This document shows, in pieces, positions 15,520 to 25,100 of a stretch of 53,527 nucleotides of DNA; the first letter of the stretch is position 1, and each line of letters starts with the position of its first letter. The notes below the pieces were generated by a model that worked only from the letters and a program-made list of their open reading frames with translations, searched no databases and had not been told where the DNA came from. Made by a program: the position numbers and the translations under genes. The stretch lies in NCBI GenBank assembly GCA_902802945.1, contig CADCOC010000032.1, forward strand, positions 1 to 53,527, given 5' to 3'. This stretch comes from an uncultured bacterium (GTDB taxonomy: Bacteria > Verrucomicrobiota > Kiritimatiellia > RFP12 > UBA1067).

Positions 15520-17313
15520 ATGAAAAAGCAAGTCAAATACGTGTTCATCACTGGCGGAGTGGTGAGTTCCCTCGGCAAGGGGGTTACGAGCGCATCGCTC
15601 GCGCTCCTTCTGAAGTCGCGCGGGTACAAGGTCTTCATGCAGAAGCTCGACCCGTATCTCAACGTCGATCCCGGCACTATGTCGCCGTACCAGCACGGTG
15701 AAGTGTTCGTGACGGACGACGGCGCGGAGACCGACCTAGACCTCGGACACTACGAACGCTTCGCGGGCGTCACGTGCACAAAGGCAAGCAACTACACCTC
15801 CGGCCGCATCTACTCCGCCGTCCTTGCGCGCGAACGCGCCGGCGGCTATCTCGGCGGCACCGTGCAGGTCGTTCCGCACATCACGGACGAAATCAAGGCG
15901 GCCATCCGCTCGGCCGGAGAGGGCGGCGGTCGCGGGGAGACCGACCTGCCGGACATCGTCCTCTGCGAGATCGGCGGCGTATCGGGCGACATCGAAAGCC
16001 TGCCGTTCCTCGAGGCGGCGCGTCAGTTCCGCTTCGAGGAGGGCGCCGAAAACACGTGCTTCGTGCATCTCACGCTCGTTCCCTACCTCAAGGCGGCGGG
16101 CGAGCTGAAGACCAAGCCGTCGCAACATTCCGTGGGGATGCTCCGCAACATCGGCATCATCCCCGACATCCTCGTCTGCCGCACAGAAATGCCGATACCG
16201 GAAGAGCACAAGCAGAAGCTCGCGCTTTTCTGCAACGTGAAGCGCGAGTGCGTGATTGAGGAGCAGGATGTGACGGACTCTGTCTACGCCGTGCCGCGCG
16301 AACTCCGCAAGCAGGGACTCGACGAGCAGGTGCTGCGTCAGCTTCACCTCGACATCTGGCCCGTCAAGCACACGGTGTGGGATACGCTTGTCAAAAAGGC
16401 CACGCAGCCGAAGAAACATTGCCGTATCGCCCTCGTCGGAAAGTACATCACGATCCGCGACGCCTACAAGTCGATCCACGAGGCGCTCCAGCACGCCGGC
16501 ATGGCGAACGACTGCAAGGTGGAGGTGGTGCCGATCGAGGCGGAAGAGCTTTTAGCCGCAAAGAACGCAGAGAGCGCAAAGATAGGGAAAAAACTTTGCG
16601 ACCTTTGCGATCTTTGCGGCAAGAAATTATCAAACATCGACGGCATCCTGGTACCGGGCGGATTCGGATCCAGGGGCGTGGAGGGCAAGATCGCCGCGAT
16701 CAAATACGCCCGCGAGCACAAAATCCCGTTCCTCGGCATCTGCCTCGGCATGCAATGCACGGTGATTGAATACGCCCGTGACGTACTTGGCTGGAAGGAC
16801 GCCAACTCCACCGAGTTCGATGAACACACGACGCACCCCGTGATCGACCTCATGGAGGAACAGCGCGGTGTCACGCAGAAGGGCGGCACGATGCGCCTCG
16901 GAGCCTACCCGTGCGTACTGAAGAAAGGCTCCCTCGCCGCGAGAATTTATGGCCACAAAGAACGCAAAGATCGCAAAGAGATTTCCGTGCCGATGAGCCT
17001 CGGTGTTAAAAACGAAAATGCAGTGGTCATCTCCGAGCGGCACCGCCACCGCTACGAGCTGGCGTACGATAGCGAAGGGCGGGCCGCGCTTGTCGCGGCC
17101 GGGCTGGTGGTCTCCGGCGTCTCGCCGGATGGCAAGCTCGTGGAAATCGTCGAGCTGCCTCAGACAAAGCACCCGTACTTCATTGCCGGACAGTTCCATC
17201 CGGAGTTCAAGTCACGCCCGACGGCGCCCCATCCGCTCTTCATCGGCCTTGTGGAAGCGGCACTGAAAACCCGACATGCCGCCGTGCCGCGTTCGTCGAA
17301 ATCAAAGGCCTGA
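15520..17313 (+). CDS. pyrG: CTP synthase with two in-frame repeats
   Basis: Converts UTP to CTP using glutamine. Synthetase domain: [40 protein letters not shown] and [16 protein letters not shown]. Amidotransferase domain: [10 protein letters not shown] (Cys nucleophile) and [11 protein letters not shown] (His-Glu). 597 residues against about 540 normally; repeat-derived residues 345-367 and 477-487 account for much of the excess. ATG 15520 is chosen from homology ([13 protein letters not shown]); an in-frame ATG at 15493 lies between the promoter boxes. The 3' end overlaps the convergent leuB by 12 bp. Predicted sigma-54 control with a near-leaderless message. Confidence 0.95.
   Translation: MKKQVKYVFITGGVVSSLGKGVTSASLALLLKSRGYKVFMQKLDPYLNVDPGTMSPYQHGEVFVTDDGAETDLDLGHYERFAGVTCTKASNYTSGRIYSAVLARERAGGYLGGTVQVVPHITDEIKAAIRSAGEGGGRGETDLPDIVLCEIGGVSGDIESLPFLEAARQFRFEEGAENTCFVHLTLVPYLKAAGELKTKPSQHSVGMLRNIGIIPDILVCRTEMPIPEEHKQKLALFCNVKRECVIEEQDVTDSVYAVPRELRKQGLDEQVLRQLHLDIWPVKHTVWDTLVKKATQPKKHCRIALVGKYITIRDAYKSIHEALQHAGMANDCKVEVVPIEAEELLAAKNAESAKIGKKLCDLCDLCGKKLSNIDGILVPGGFGSRGVEGKIAAIKYAREHKIPFLGICLGMQCTVIEYARDVLGWKDANSTEFDEHTTHPVIDLMEEQRGVTQKGGTMRLGAYPCVLKKGSLAARIYGHKERKDRKEISVPMSLGVKNENAVVISERHRHRYELAYDSEGRAALVAAGLVVSGVSPDGKLVEIVELPQTKHPYFIAGQFHPEFKSRPTAPHPLFIGLVEAALKTRHAAVPRSSKSKA
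16554..16620. repeat. In-frame word-array hairpin in pyrG (CGCAAAG type)
   Basis: AGCCGCAAAGAACGCAGAG left arm pairs with CTTTGCGATCTTTGCGGC on the right. Encodes [10 protein letters not shown] then [10 protein letters not shown]. Close relative of the 8339-8406 element in purF. Confidence 0.8.
16950..16980. repeat. Half of a CACAAAG-type element in pyrG
   Basis: GGCCACAAAGAACGCAAAG and a further CGCAAAG word, left arm only, encoding [10 protein letters not shown]. It suggests that single arms can persist or insert without the partner arm. Confidence 0.65.
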
Positions 17314-18435
17314 AAGCGCGGCCTGGATTGCGTCGCCCATCTCGGACGTGGAGGCGGCAGAGGAAGCGCCGGATGGCGAGGCGATGTCGGCGGTGCGGAC
17401 GCCGGATGCAAGCACGTCCGACACGGCTTGCTCGACGGCGTCCGCCTCGGCGGCAAGCCCGAACGCATGGCGCAACATCAGGGCGGCGGAGAGAATGGTC
17501 GCCAGGGGATTGGCGATTCCTTTCCCCGCGATGTCTGGCGCGGAGCCGTGGATAGGTTCGTACAAGCCTCCTTTGGCCGCACCCAGCGACGCCGACGGCA
17601 GCATGCCGATTGAGCCCGTGATCTGAGACGCCTCGTCGGACAGGATGTCGCCGAACATGTTTTCGGTGAGGATCACGTCGAAGCGCGCCGGATCGCGCAC
17701 GAGCTGCATCGCCGCGTTGTCGACGTACATGTGCTCAAGTTCCACGTCCGCGTATTCGGCCGCGTGAAGCGCCGTCACCGTTTCACGCCACAGCCGTGAC
17801 GTCTCAAGGACGTTCGCCTTGTCCACGCTCGTGACCTTCGGCGGTCGCGGGGCGACCGCCCTACCGGGTTGCGGGGCGACCGCCCTACCGTGGCGGCGTC
17901 GGGCCGCGTCGAACGCGATGCGGGCGACGCGCGCGATCTCGTGCGCCGAATACGGCGTCACGTCGTAGGCGGATGTCCTGTCGGCGGAGCGGCCTTTCTC
18001 GCCGAAGTACGCTCCGCCCGTCAGTTCGCGCACGATCAGGACGTCGATGCCCCTCGCCACGATTTCGTCTTTCAGCGGGCTTGCGCCTTTCAGCGCATCC
18101 CACACCTTTGCCGGGCGAAGGTTCGCGAAGAGCCCGAGTTCGGAGCGGAGCGTGAGAAGGGCGCGCCGTTCGGGACGCTTCTCCGGCGGCAGCGCGTCCC
18201 ATTTGGGACCGCCCACCGCGCCGAGGAGAACCGCGTCCGCCGCCTTGCACGCGGCGAGCGTCGCATCGGGCAGGCAGTCCCCGCACAAATCATGCGCCGC
18301 GCCGCCGACGGGATACTCTGTCATCTCGAAGTCGTGCCCGAACCGCGTTGCGACGGCCTTGAGCGCCTTGACCGCCTCCGCGACGATTTCAGGCCCGACG
18401 CCGTCGCCTGGAAGCAGGACTATGTTCGCCTTCAT
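17302..18435 (-). CDS. leuB: 3-isopropylmalate dehydrogenase with REP insertion
   Basis: Third enzyme of leucine synthesis, oxidative decarboxylation of 3-isopropylmalate with NAD. 377 residues (usual 350-365). Motifs are [16 protein letters not shown] at the N terminus, [31 protein letters not shown] (catalytic Lys and adjacent residues) and [20 protein letters not shown] (NAD/Mg site). About 17 residues (183-199, [16 protein letters not shown]) come from a tandem REP. Start ATG overlaps the leuD stop as ATGA. Last gene of leuACDB and convergent with pyrG. Confidence 0.95.
   Translation of the reverse strand: MKANIVLLPGDGVGPEIVAEAVKALKAVATRFGHDFEMTEYPVGGAAHDLCGDCLPDATLAACKAADAVLLGAVGGPKWDALPPEKRPERRALLTLRSELGLFANLRPAKVWDALKGASPLKDEIVARGIDVLIVRELTGGAYFGEKGRSADRTSAYDVTPYSAHEIARVARIAFDAARRRHGRAVAPQPGRAVAPRPPKVTSVDKANVLETSRLWRETVTALHAAEYADVELEHMYVDNAAMQLVRDPARFDVILTENMFGDILSDEASQITGSIGMLPSASLGAAKGGLYEPIHGSAPDIAGKGIANPLATILSAALMLRHAFGLAAEADAVEQAVSDVLASGVRTADIASPSGASSAASTSEMGDAIQAALSGL
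17840..17889. repeat. Tandem REP palindromes in leuB
   Basis: Two direct copies of GGGGCGACCGCCCTACC (GTAG head on the minus strand, the coding strand of leuB), the first with its full GGCGGTCGC partner arm. Kept in frame between IAFDAARRR and the KVTSVDKAN strand. Confidence 0.75.
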
Positions 18436-18911
18436 TTTCTCGTTCCTTTCAGGTATGCGGCAAGACCGCCTGCGGCGATCAGTTCCATCATGAAGGGAGG
18501 GAACGGTTCCGCGTGAAACGTCTGCCCCGTGGTATGGTCCGCGATTTCGCCCGTTTCAAGATTGACCGTCACCTCGTCGCCGGCGGATATGGCGTTCGCG
18601 GCGGCGGGGCACTCCAATATGGGGAGGCCGATGTTGAGCGCGTTCCGGTAGAAGCTGCGTGCGAAGGTTTCCGCGATGACGCACGAGATTCCGCTCGCCT
18701 TGATTGCGATGGGGGCGTGTTCGCGCGAGGAACCGCAGCCGAAGTTGCGCCCGGCGACAAGAATGTCGCCGCACTGGACACGGGCGGTGAAAGCGGGGTC
18801 GATATCCTCCATGCAGTGCGCCGCCAGTTCCTCCGGCACGGATGTGTTGAGGTGCCGCGCCGGGATGATGACGTCCGTATCCACGTCGTTGCCGTACTTG
18901 TGTGCTTTCAT
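18432..18911 (-). CDS. leuD: 3-isopropylmalate dehydratase small subunit
   Basis: 159 residues, the short LeuD type that pairs with the about 420-residue LeuC type. Contains [18 protein letters not shown], the substrate-loop motif [14 protein letters not shown] and [21 protein letters not shown]. Together with LeuC it isomerises 2-isopropylmalate to 3-isopropylmalate. The stop overlaps the leuB start. The ATG abuts a TAGTGGTTAG-type repeat that separates it from leuC. Confidence 0.95.
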   Translation of the reverse strand: MKAHKYGNDVDTDVIIPARHLNTSVPEELAAHCMEDIDPAFTARVQCGDILVAGRNFGCGSSREHAPIAIKASGISCVIAETFARSFYRNALNIGLPILECPAAANAISAGDEVTVNLETGEIADHTTGQTFHAEPFPPFMMELIAAGGLAAYLKGTRK

Positions 18912-18965
18912 AGTGGTTAGTGGCTAGTGGTTGGTGGCTAGTGGTTAGGGGTTAGGGGTTGTTGG
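18911..18965. repeat. TAGTGGTT word array between leuC and leuD
   Basis: Tandem degenerate 7-8 bp words (TAGTGGTTAG, TGGCTAGTGG, GGTTAGGGG). It covers the leuC stop codon, so the last LeuC residues (PNP) are repeat-encoded, and it supplies the leuD upstream region. Confidence 0.75.
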
Positions 18966-20261
18966 GGCGGTGATGCGTCCAGCGACGGCTGATGCCGCCG
19001 CGACTGCGGGAGAGGCGAGGTACACCTCCGATTCGACGTGTCCCATGCGCCCCACGAAGTTGCGGTTTGTGGTGGCGACGCAGCGTTCGTTCTTGGCGAG
19101 GATGCCCATGTGTCCGCCGAGGCACGGCCCGCACGTCGGCGGCGAAACCACGCATCCCGCCTCGACGAAGGTCTTGAGCAGCCCCTCTTCCAGCGCCTGG
19201 AGCCAGATGCGCTGCGTAGCGGGAATCACGATCGCCCTCACGCCGTCCGCGACCCTGTGTCCGCGTAGGACCTCTGCGGCGGCGCGCATGTCGGAGATGC
19301 GCCCGTTCGTGCATGAGCCGATGACCACCTGGTCGATGGCGACGTTCCCGGCCTCCCGCACCGGGCGCGTGTTGGACGGCAGGTGCGGGAACGCCACGGT
19401 CGGCTCCAGTTCGTCGAGGTCGATCTCGATGACGCGCTCGTATTCGGCGTCCGCGTCGGCCTCGTAGACCCGGGGCGGCTTTGCGTTGTGTTCGCGCAGG
19501 TAGGCGAGCGTCGTTTCGTCCACGGGGAAGATGCCGTTCTTCGCGCCCGCCTCGATCGCCATGTTCGCGATCGTGAAGCGATCGTCCATCGAAAGGCTTG
19601 CGATTCCGTCGCCCGCGAACTCGAGCGACTGGTAGCGCGCGCCGTCGACGCCGATCATGCCGATCAGGTGCAGGATCACGTCCTTCCCGCAGACCCATTT
19701 CCGGGACTTGCCTTTCAGCACCACCTTGATCGCGGACGGTACGCGGAACCACGTTTCGCCGGCGGACATCCCCGCCGCCATGTCCGTCGACCCGACGCCG
19801 GTCGAAAACGCGCCGAGCGCGCCGTAGGTGCATGTGTGCGAATCCGCGCCGATCACGAGGTCGCCCGCCGTGACCAGGCCTTTTTCCGGCAGAAGGGCGT
19901 GCTCGATGCCGCAGTCGTGTCCGACCTCGAAGTAGTTGGCGATTCCCTGTTCCCTGGCGAACGCGCGCATCGCGGCGCACTGGGCGGCGGCCTTGATGTC
20001 CTTGTTGGGCGTGAAGTGGTCGGGGACGAGCGCGATCTTCTCGCGGTCGAACACCGTGGCGCGGCCGAACTTCTGGAACTCGCCGATCGCGACGGGCGCG
20101 GTGATGTCGTTGCCGAGAACGAGGTCGAGCCGCGCCATGACAAGCTCGCCGGGACGGAGGGGTAGGGCGGTCGCCCCGCGACCGCCGTCGGTGGCCAGAG
20201 GACTGGCCGCCCTACCGGGGACGTGCGCCGCGAGAATCTTCTGCGACATCGTCATCTTCAT
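18945..20261 (-). CDS. leuC: 3-isopropylmalate dehydratase large subunit with REP insertion
   Basis: Aconitase-family 4Fe-4S enzyme, 438 residues, of the HacA/LeuC2 type. Motifs are [74 protein letters not shown] and [14 protein letters not shown]; cysteines in the last two, together with HTCTYG, ligate the cluster. Residues about 16-34 ([19 protein letters not shown]) come from a pair of REP palindromes. The start on ATGA overlaps the leuA stop, making two in-frame ATGs downstream (20255, 20249) alternative starts. Confidence 0.93.
   Translation of the reverse strand: MKMTMSQKILAAHVPGRAASPLATDGGRGATALPLRPGELVMARLDLVLGNDITAPVAIGEFQKFGRATVFDREKIALVPDHFTPNKDIKAAAQCAAMRAFAREQGIANYFEVGHDCGIEHALLPEKGLVTAGDLVIGADSHTCTYGALGAFSTGVGSTDMAAGMSAGETWFRVPSAIKVVLKGKSRKWVCGKDVILHLIGMIGVDGARYQSLEFAGDGIASLSMDDRFTIANMAIEAGAKNGIFPVDETTLAYLREHNAKPPRVYEADADAEYERVIEIDLDELEPTVAFPHLPSNTRPVREAGNVAIDQVVIGSCTNGRISDMRAAAEVLRGHRVADGVRAIVIPATQRIWLQALEEGLLKTFVEAGCVVSPPTCGPCLGGHMGILAKNERCVATTNRNFVGRMGHVESEVYLASPAVAAASAVAGRITAPTTPNP
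20161..20216. repeat. BIME-like pair of REPs in leuC
   Basis: GGTAGGGCGGTCGCCCCGCG followed by ACCGCC is one GTAG-headed palindrome. The second, TGGCCAGAGGACTGGCC then GCCCTACC, faces it with its GTAG head on the opposite strand. Length keeps the leuC frame. Confidence 0.8.
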
Positions 20262-21778
20262 TTTCCGGCCTCCAGCATGCGGTTCACCGCCACGAGCAGG
20301 GCGAGGATGGAGCCTTCGATCACGTCCGTGGAAACGCCGCGTCCGCGGTACGTGCCCTTTGAGTCGGATATCTTCACGAGCACTTCGCCGAGGGCGTCGC
20401 GCCGCTCGGTGACGGCCTCGATGCGGTAGTCCTCCAGTTTGAAGCGGTGGCGGATGATCTTCTCGACGGTGCGGAAGGCGGCGTAGATGGGGCCTGTGCC
20501 GATGGCCGCGTCCTGCACGCGCCGCTTGCCGCGCACAAGCGCGATCTGGGCGGTGGCGCTCATGTGGTTGCCGCTGTTCACGACGAACGACTCGAGCTTC
20601 CATTCCTTCGCGTCCGAGGGCTTTGCGGCGACGCGGGACTCCGCGAGCGCCGCGAGGTCGCGGTCCGTGATCTTCTTCTTGCGGTCGGCAAGCGCCTTGA
20701 ACGCGGCGAACACCTCCGCCATGTTCGTCTCGTCGAGGTCGTAGCCGAGGTCCTTCAGGCGGGTCTCGAGGGCGTGCTGTCCGGAGTGCTTGCCCAGGAC
20801 GAGCTCTGTCTGCCTCATCCCGACGGACTCCGGCGTCATGATCTCGTACGTCTCGGCCTTCGAGAGCACGCCGTGCTGGTGGATGCCGCTTTCGTGCGCG
20901 AAGGCGTTCGCCCCCACGATCGCCTTTCCGGGGGCGATGCGCACGCCGGTGATGGTGGAGAGCAGGTGCGCGGTACGGGCGATTTCCTCCGTCTTGATCC
21001 GCGTGGAGAGCCCGCCGTATGCGTCGCGGCGCGTGCGAAGCCCCATCACGACCTCCTCCATCGCGGCGTTGCCGGCGCGTTCGCCGATTCCGCAGATGGT
21101 GCATTCCACCTGTCTGGCGCCGGCGCGGACGCCCGCGAGCGAGTTTGCGACGGCGAGGCCGAGGTCGTCATGGCAGTGGGTTGAGACGGTCACGTTCTCG
21201 ATTCCCCTGACGCGGTTCATGACGGCGGAGACGATGGCGGCGAACTCGTCCGGCGTCGAATAGCCGACGGTGTCGGGGATGTTGACGACGGTCGCGCCCG
21301 CCGCGACGGCGGCGTCCAGCGCCTTGCAGAGGAAGTCGATGTCGGTGCGCGAGGCGTCTTCGGCCGAGAACTCCACGTCGCCGCAGAGGTTGCGGGCGTA
21401 CGCGACGGCGTGCTTGATGCGCTTGATGCAGTCTGCGCGCGAGATGCGCAGCTTGTACTTGAGGTGGAGGTCGCTCGTTGCGAGGAACGTGTGGATGCGC
21501 GGACGCGCCGCGCCCTTGATCGCCGCTGCCGAGGCGTCGATGTCCTTCTCGAGCGCGCGGGAGAGCGAGCAGACGGCGGAGGACTTCACGGCGTCGGCGA
21601 TTGCCTTCACGGACGCGAAGTCGCCCGGAGAGGCCACGGCGAAGCCGGCCTCCATGACGTCGACGCCGAGTGATTCGAGCTGGAGCGCCATGCGCACCTT
21701 CTCGTCGATGTTCATCGCGTAGCCGGGGGCCTGCTCGCCGTCCCGGAGCGTCGTATCGAATATCTGTATCGCATTCAT
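20258..21778 (-). CDS. leuA: 2-isopropylmalate synthase
   Basis: Commits 2-ketoisovalerate and acetyl-CoA to leucine. 506 residues: catalytic barrel with [49 protein letters not shown] (metal-binding His pair) and [11 protein letters not shown], then the C-terminal regulatory LeuA dimer domain (about 390-500), which gives leucine feedback inhibition. Start 21778 is preferred because AAGGAAG lies 7 nt upstream; ATG 21784 is nearly inside the RBS. First structural gene of leuACDB and preceded by an attenuator. Confidence 0.95.
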   Translation of the reverse strand: MNAIQIFDTTLRDGEQAPGYAMNIDEKVRMALQLESLGVDVMEAGFAVASPGDFASVKAIADAVKSSAVCSLSRALEKDIDASAAAIKGAARPRIHTFLATSDLHLKYKLRISRADCIKRIKHAVAYARNLCGDVEFSAEDASRTDIDFLCKALDAAVAAGATVVNIPDTVGYSTPDEFAAIVSAVMNRVRGIENVTVSTHCHDDLGLAVANSLAGVRAGARQVECTICGIGERAGNAAMEEVVMGLRTRRDAYGGLSTRIKTEEIARTAHLLSTITGVRIAPGKAIVGANAFAHESGIHQHGVLSKAETYEIMTPESVGMRQTELVLGKHSGQHALETRLKDLGYDLDETNMAEVFAAFKALADRKKKITDRDLAALAESRVAAKPSDAKEWKLESFVVNSGNHMSATAQIALVRGKRRVQDAAIGTGPIYAAFRTVEKIIRHRFKLEDYRIEAVTERRDALGEVLVKISDSKGTYRGRGVSTDVIEGSILALLVAVNRMLEAGK

Positions 21779-21806
21779 CTGCATTCTTCCTTTGTTCGTT
21801 GCCAGG

Positions 21807-21844
21807 CAAAACAAAAACGGCCCCGCCTTTCGCGCGGAGCCGTT
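21807..21844 (-). terminator. Attenuator terminator of the leu operon
   Basis: On the minus strand ACGGCTCCGC pairs with GCGGGGCCGT around a short loop and is followed by TTTTTGTTTT. The 5' arm region (21832-21847) can instead pair with the end of the leader-peptide gene (21879-21895), near-perfect over 16 bases. This gives the mutually exclusive antiterminator expected of an amino-acid attenuator. Confidence 0.88.
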
Positions 21845-21870
21845 TGCCTTTTTCCTGAACTCGAACCTTT

Positions 21871-21945
21871 CTAGACAAGCAAACGCGCCCCGCGCTTCGT
21901 AAGCGCAAGGAGAAGAAGCCCGTTAAGAAGAAGGTTCGTGTTCAT
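21871..21945 (-). CDS. leuL: Leucine leader peptide
   Basis: 24 codons: MNTNLLLNGLLLLALTKRGA then RLLV and TAG. Ten of 24 residues are leucine, with seven in positions 5-13. It lies between the promoter and the terminator of leuA. Ribosome stalling at the Leu codons when charged tRNA-Leu is scarce would free the downstream segment to form the antiterminator. RBS is weak (AAAGG, 12 nt). It was missed by length-limited ORF calling. Confidence 0.88.
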   Translation of the reverse strand: MNTNLLLNGLLLLALTKRGARLLV

Positions 21946-21971
21946 GTCGCTGTTTTGCCTTTGACGCGAAT

Positions 21972-22000
21972 AGTGTATCACACTCGTGCGGCGGATGCAA
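21972..22000 (-). promoter_or_regulatory. Sigma-70 promoter of the leu operon
   Basis: Minus strand TTGCAT (complement of 21995-22000), 17-bp spacer, TACACT (complement of 21972-21977). Predicted start near 21965, 20 nt before leuL. Confidence 0.7.
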
Positions 22001-22055
22001 TGGCAAATTCACGCGAATGCCATGTCGCGTGAATGTAATGCCGTCGGGCAGGACG

Positions 22056-22070
22056 TTACATATTGTGTAA
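22056..22070 (+). promoter_or_regulatory. TTACA-N5-TGTAA operator upstream of carB
   Basis: TTACA TATTG TGTAA. The centre (22063) is at -66 from the predicted start 22129. Between it and the promoter lies a GCGGCGTTT / AAACGCCGC hairpin (22076-22100). Confidence 0.75.
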
Positions 22071-22101
22071 TGGTTGCGGCGTTTTTCCCGCAAACGCCGC
22101 G

Positions 22102-22119
22102 TTGGCACGGGTTGTGCTA
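22102..22119 (+). promoter_or_regulatory. Sigma-54 promoter of carB
   Basis: TTGGCACGGGTTGTGCTA: GG 22104-22105, GC 22116-22117, spacing 10 bp. Predicted start 22129, about 4 nt before ATG 22133. Confidence 0.8.
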
Positions 22120-22132
22120 ATGCTCCTCTGAT

Positions 22133-25100
22133 ATGAAACGCACAGATTTGAGGAAGATCCTCATCATCGGCTCGGGGCCGATCGTGATCGGACAGGGCTG
22201 CGAGTTCGACTATTCGGGCGTGCAAGCGGTCAAGGCGCTCAAGGGTCTGGGCTACGAGGTGGTGCTCGTCAATTCCAACCCGGCGACGGTGATGACCGAC
22301 CCCGACCGCGCCGACAGGACGTACATCGAGCCGCTGACGGCGGACTATCTTCACGAGGTCATCCGCCGCGAGCGGCCGGATGCGCTACTCCCGACGCTTG
22401 GCGGACAGACCGCGCTCAACCTCGCGATGGAGCTGGAGAAGGGCGGCGTCCTGAAGCGTTACCGCGTGGAGCTGATCGGCGCGAAGGCGGAGGCGATCGC
22501 CCGCGCCGAGGACCGCAACCTCTTCAAGGAGGCGATGCGCGAGCTCGGCCTCGACATGCCGCGCTCCGGCAGCGCCCACTCGCTCGCCGAGGCGGAGGCG
22601 ATCGCGCGCACGATCGGCTCGTGGCCGCTCATCGTGCGTCCCGGCTTCACGCTCGGCGGCACCGGCGGCGGCATCGCGCACGACGCGGAGGAGTTCGCGC
22701 GGATCGTCACGGGCGGACTGGAGGCGTCGCTCAACCACGAGGTGCTCGTGGAGGAGTCGCTGATAGGCTGGAAGGAATACGAGATGGAGGTGATGCGCGA
22801 CAAGGCCGGCAACGCCGTGATCGTCTGCTCCATCGAGAACATGGACCCCATGGGCGTCCACACGGGCGACTCCATTACCGTGGCGCCGATCCTCACGCTC
22901 ACCGACCGCGAGTACCAGCCGATGCGCGACGACTCCATCAAGGTGCTGGAGAAGATCGGCATCGAGACGGGCGGGTCGAACGTGCAGTGGGCGGTCAATC
23001 CGAAGGACGGACGGCGCATCATCATCGAGATGAACCCGCGCGTGTCGCGTTCGTCGGCGCTCGCGTCGAAGGCGACGGGCTTTCCGATCGCGAAGATCGC
23101 CGCGCTCCTCGCCGTCGGCTTCACGCTCGACGAAATCACGAACGACATCACCGGCAAGACGCTCGCCTGCTTCGAGCCCGCGCTGGATTACGTGGTCGTG
23201 AAGATCCCGCGCTTCGCGTTCGAGAAGTTCCACGGCGCGGACACGACGCTCGGCACGCAGATGAAGTCCGTCGGCGAAGTCATGGCCATCGGCCGTACGT
23301 TCAAGCAGGCCTACTTGAAGGCCGTGCGTTCGCTGGAGGCGCCGCTCAAGTACCACCACGCGGAAACCTACGACCCGTGGTTCAAGCGCGAGCTGGAGGA
23401 AATCGAGGCGTTTCGCACCTATCTTTCGTCGAATGTCGCAGGTCGGAAGTCGTCTGGTTGTCGGTCGTCGGATGTCGAATGTCAATTGCCAATAGATGCC
23501 TCGCTCCTCCGCCAGGCGAAGGTATTCGGCTTCAGCGACCGCGAAATAGCCGAGGCCATCGGCAGCGATGAGATTACGGTGCGGAACCGCCGCATCGCGC
23601 TGGGCATCCGCCCGGCGTTCGGCGAGGTCGATACGTGCGCGGGCGAGTTCGCGGCAGTGACGCCGTACTACTATAGCTACTATGGGTGGGGGGGACACGG
23701 GACAACCGGGACGGACGAGACAACCGAGACAACCGGGACTTCTGAATCTTGTCAGTTGTCCCGTTCGTCCCGTCTGTCTCGGTTGTCCCGAGAATCCCAC
23801 CCCAAAATCATGGTCCTCGGCGGTGGTCCCAACCGCATCGGGCAGGGCATCGAGTTTGACTGGTGCTGCTGCCATGCGGCATTCGCCTTACGCGCGCGCG
23901 GCTATGAGGTGGTGATGGTCAACTCCAACCCCGAGACCGTCTCGACCGACTACGACACCTCCGACAAGCTCTACTTCGAGCCGCTGACCTTCGAGGACGT
24001 GATGGAGATCTACGACCGCGAAAAGTGCGACGGCGTGATCGTGCAGTACGGGGGACAGACCCCGCTCAACCTCGCGGAACGGCTTGAGGCGGCTGGCGCG
24101 CGGATTGTCGGCACCTCGCCTGCAGACATCGCGCGCGCGGAAGACCGCGACTTCTTCCGCGCGCTCGTCGCCGAAGTCGGCATGAAGCAGCCCGCGAGCG
24201 GCATTGCGCACTCCATCGCGGACGCGCGGCGGATTGCAAATGAAATCGGCTATCCGGTTCTCGTGCGGCCGAGTTTCGTGCTTGGCGGACGCGGCATGGC
24301 AATCGTCTACAAGGAGGCGGAACTCGATTCCTACGTCGCGGAGGCCGTTGCGGCGTCGGAAGGGAAGCCCATCCTCATCGACAAGTTCCTCGAACACGCG
24401 ATCGAGCTGGACGTCGACGCCGTCTCGGACGGCGAGACGACGCGCATCGGCGCGATCCTCGAACACATCGAGGCGGCGGGCTGCCATTCGGGCGACGCCG
24501 CCGCGATCACACCGCCGGTCAGCCTGTCGGAGAAGGTCCTGGCGGAGGTGAAGCGCTACACGGAGGTCTTCGCGCAACGCCTTCACGTGGTCGGGCTCAT
24601 GAACCTCCAGCTGGCGGTCAAGGACGACGAAATCTGGATGATCGAGGTCAACCCCCGCGCCTCGCGGACGGTGCCATTCGTCTCGAAGGCGACGGGCATT
24701 CCCCTCGCCGATCTCGGCGCCCTCGCAATGGTCGGCGAGAAGATCGGAAGGGCGACATCCGACAAGTCGACTGTCGAATGTCGCGAGCCGGATGTCGTTG
24801 AAGCCAAGCCGCGCTACTACTGCGTCAAGGAGGCGGTGTTCCCCTACGTCAAGTTCCCGGGGGCGAAAATCACGCTGTCGCCGGAGATGAAATCGACGGG
24901 CGAGGTGATGGCGATCGACTTCGACCGCTTCGACGCATACTGCAAAAGCCAGATCGCCTGCGGAAGTCCCCTGCCGAAGGGCGGCAACGTGTTCCTCTCC
25001 GTCCGCGACGAGGACAAGCCGCTGGTTTCCAAGCTCGCGGCGAAACTCACGTCGCTGGGCTTTAGCGTCTATGCAACGCTCGGCACGTCCACGTATCTGT

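Noticed and set aside
20262..21104. Upstream extension of the leuC frame on the minus strand
   Set aside because: It overlaps leuA in another frame and reads as an Arg/Pro-rich shadow; leuC starts on the ATGA at 20261.
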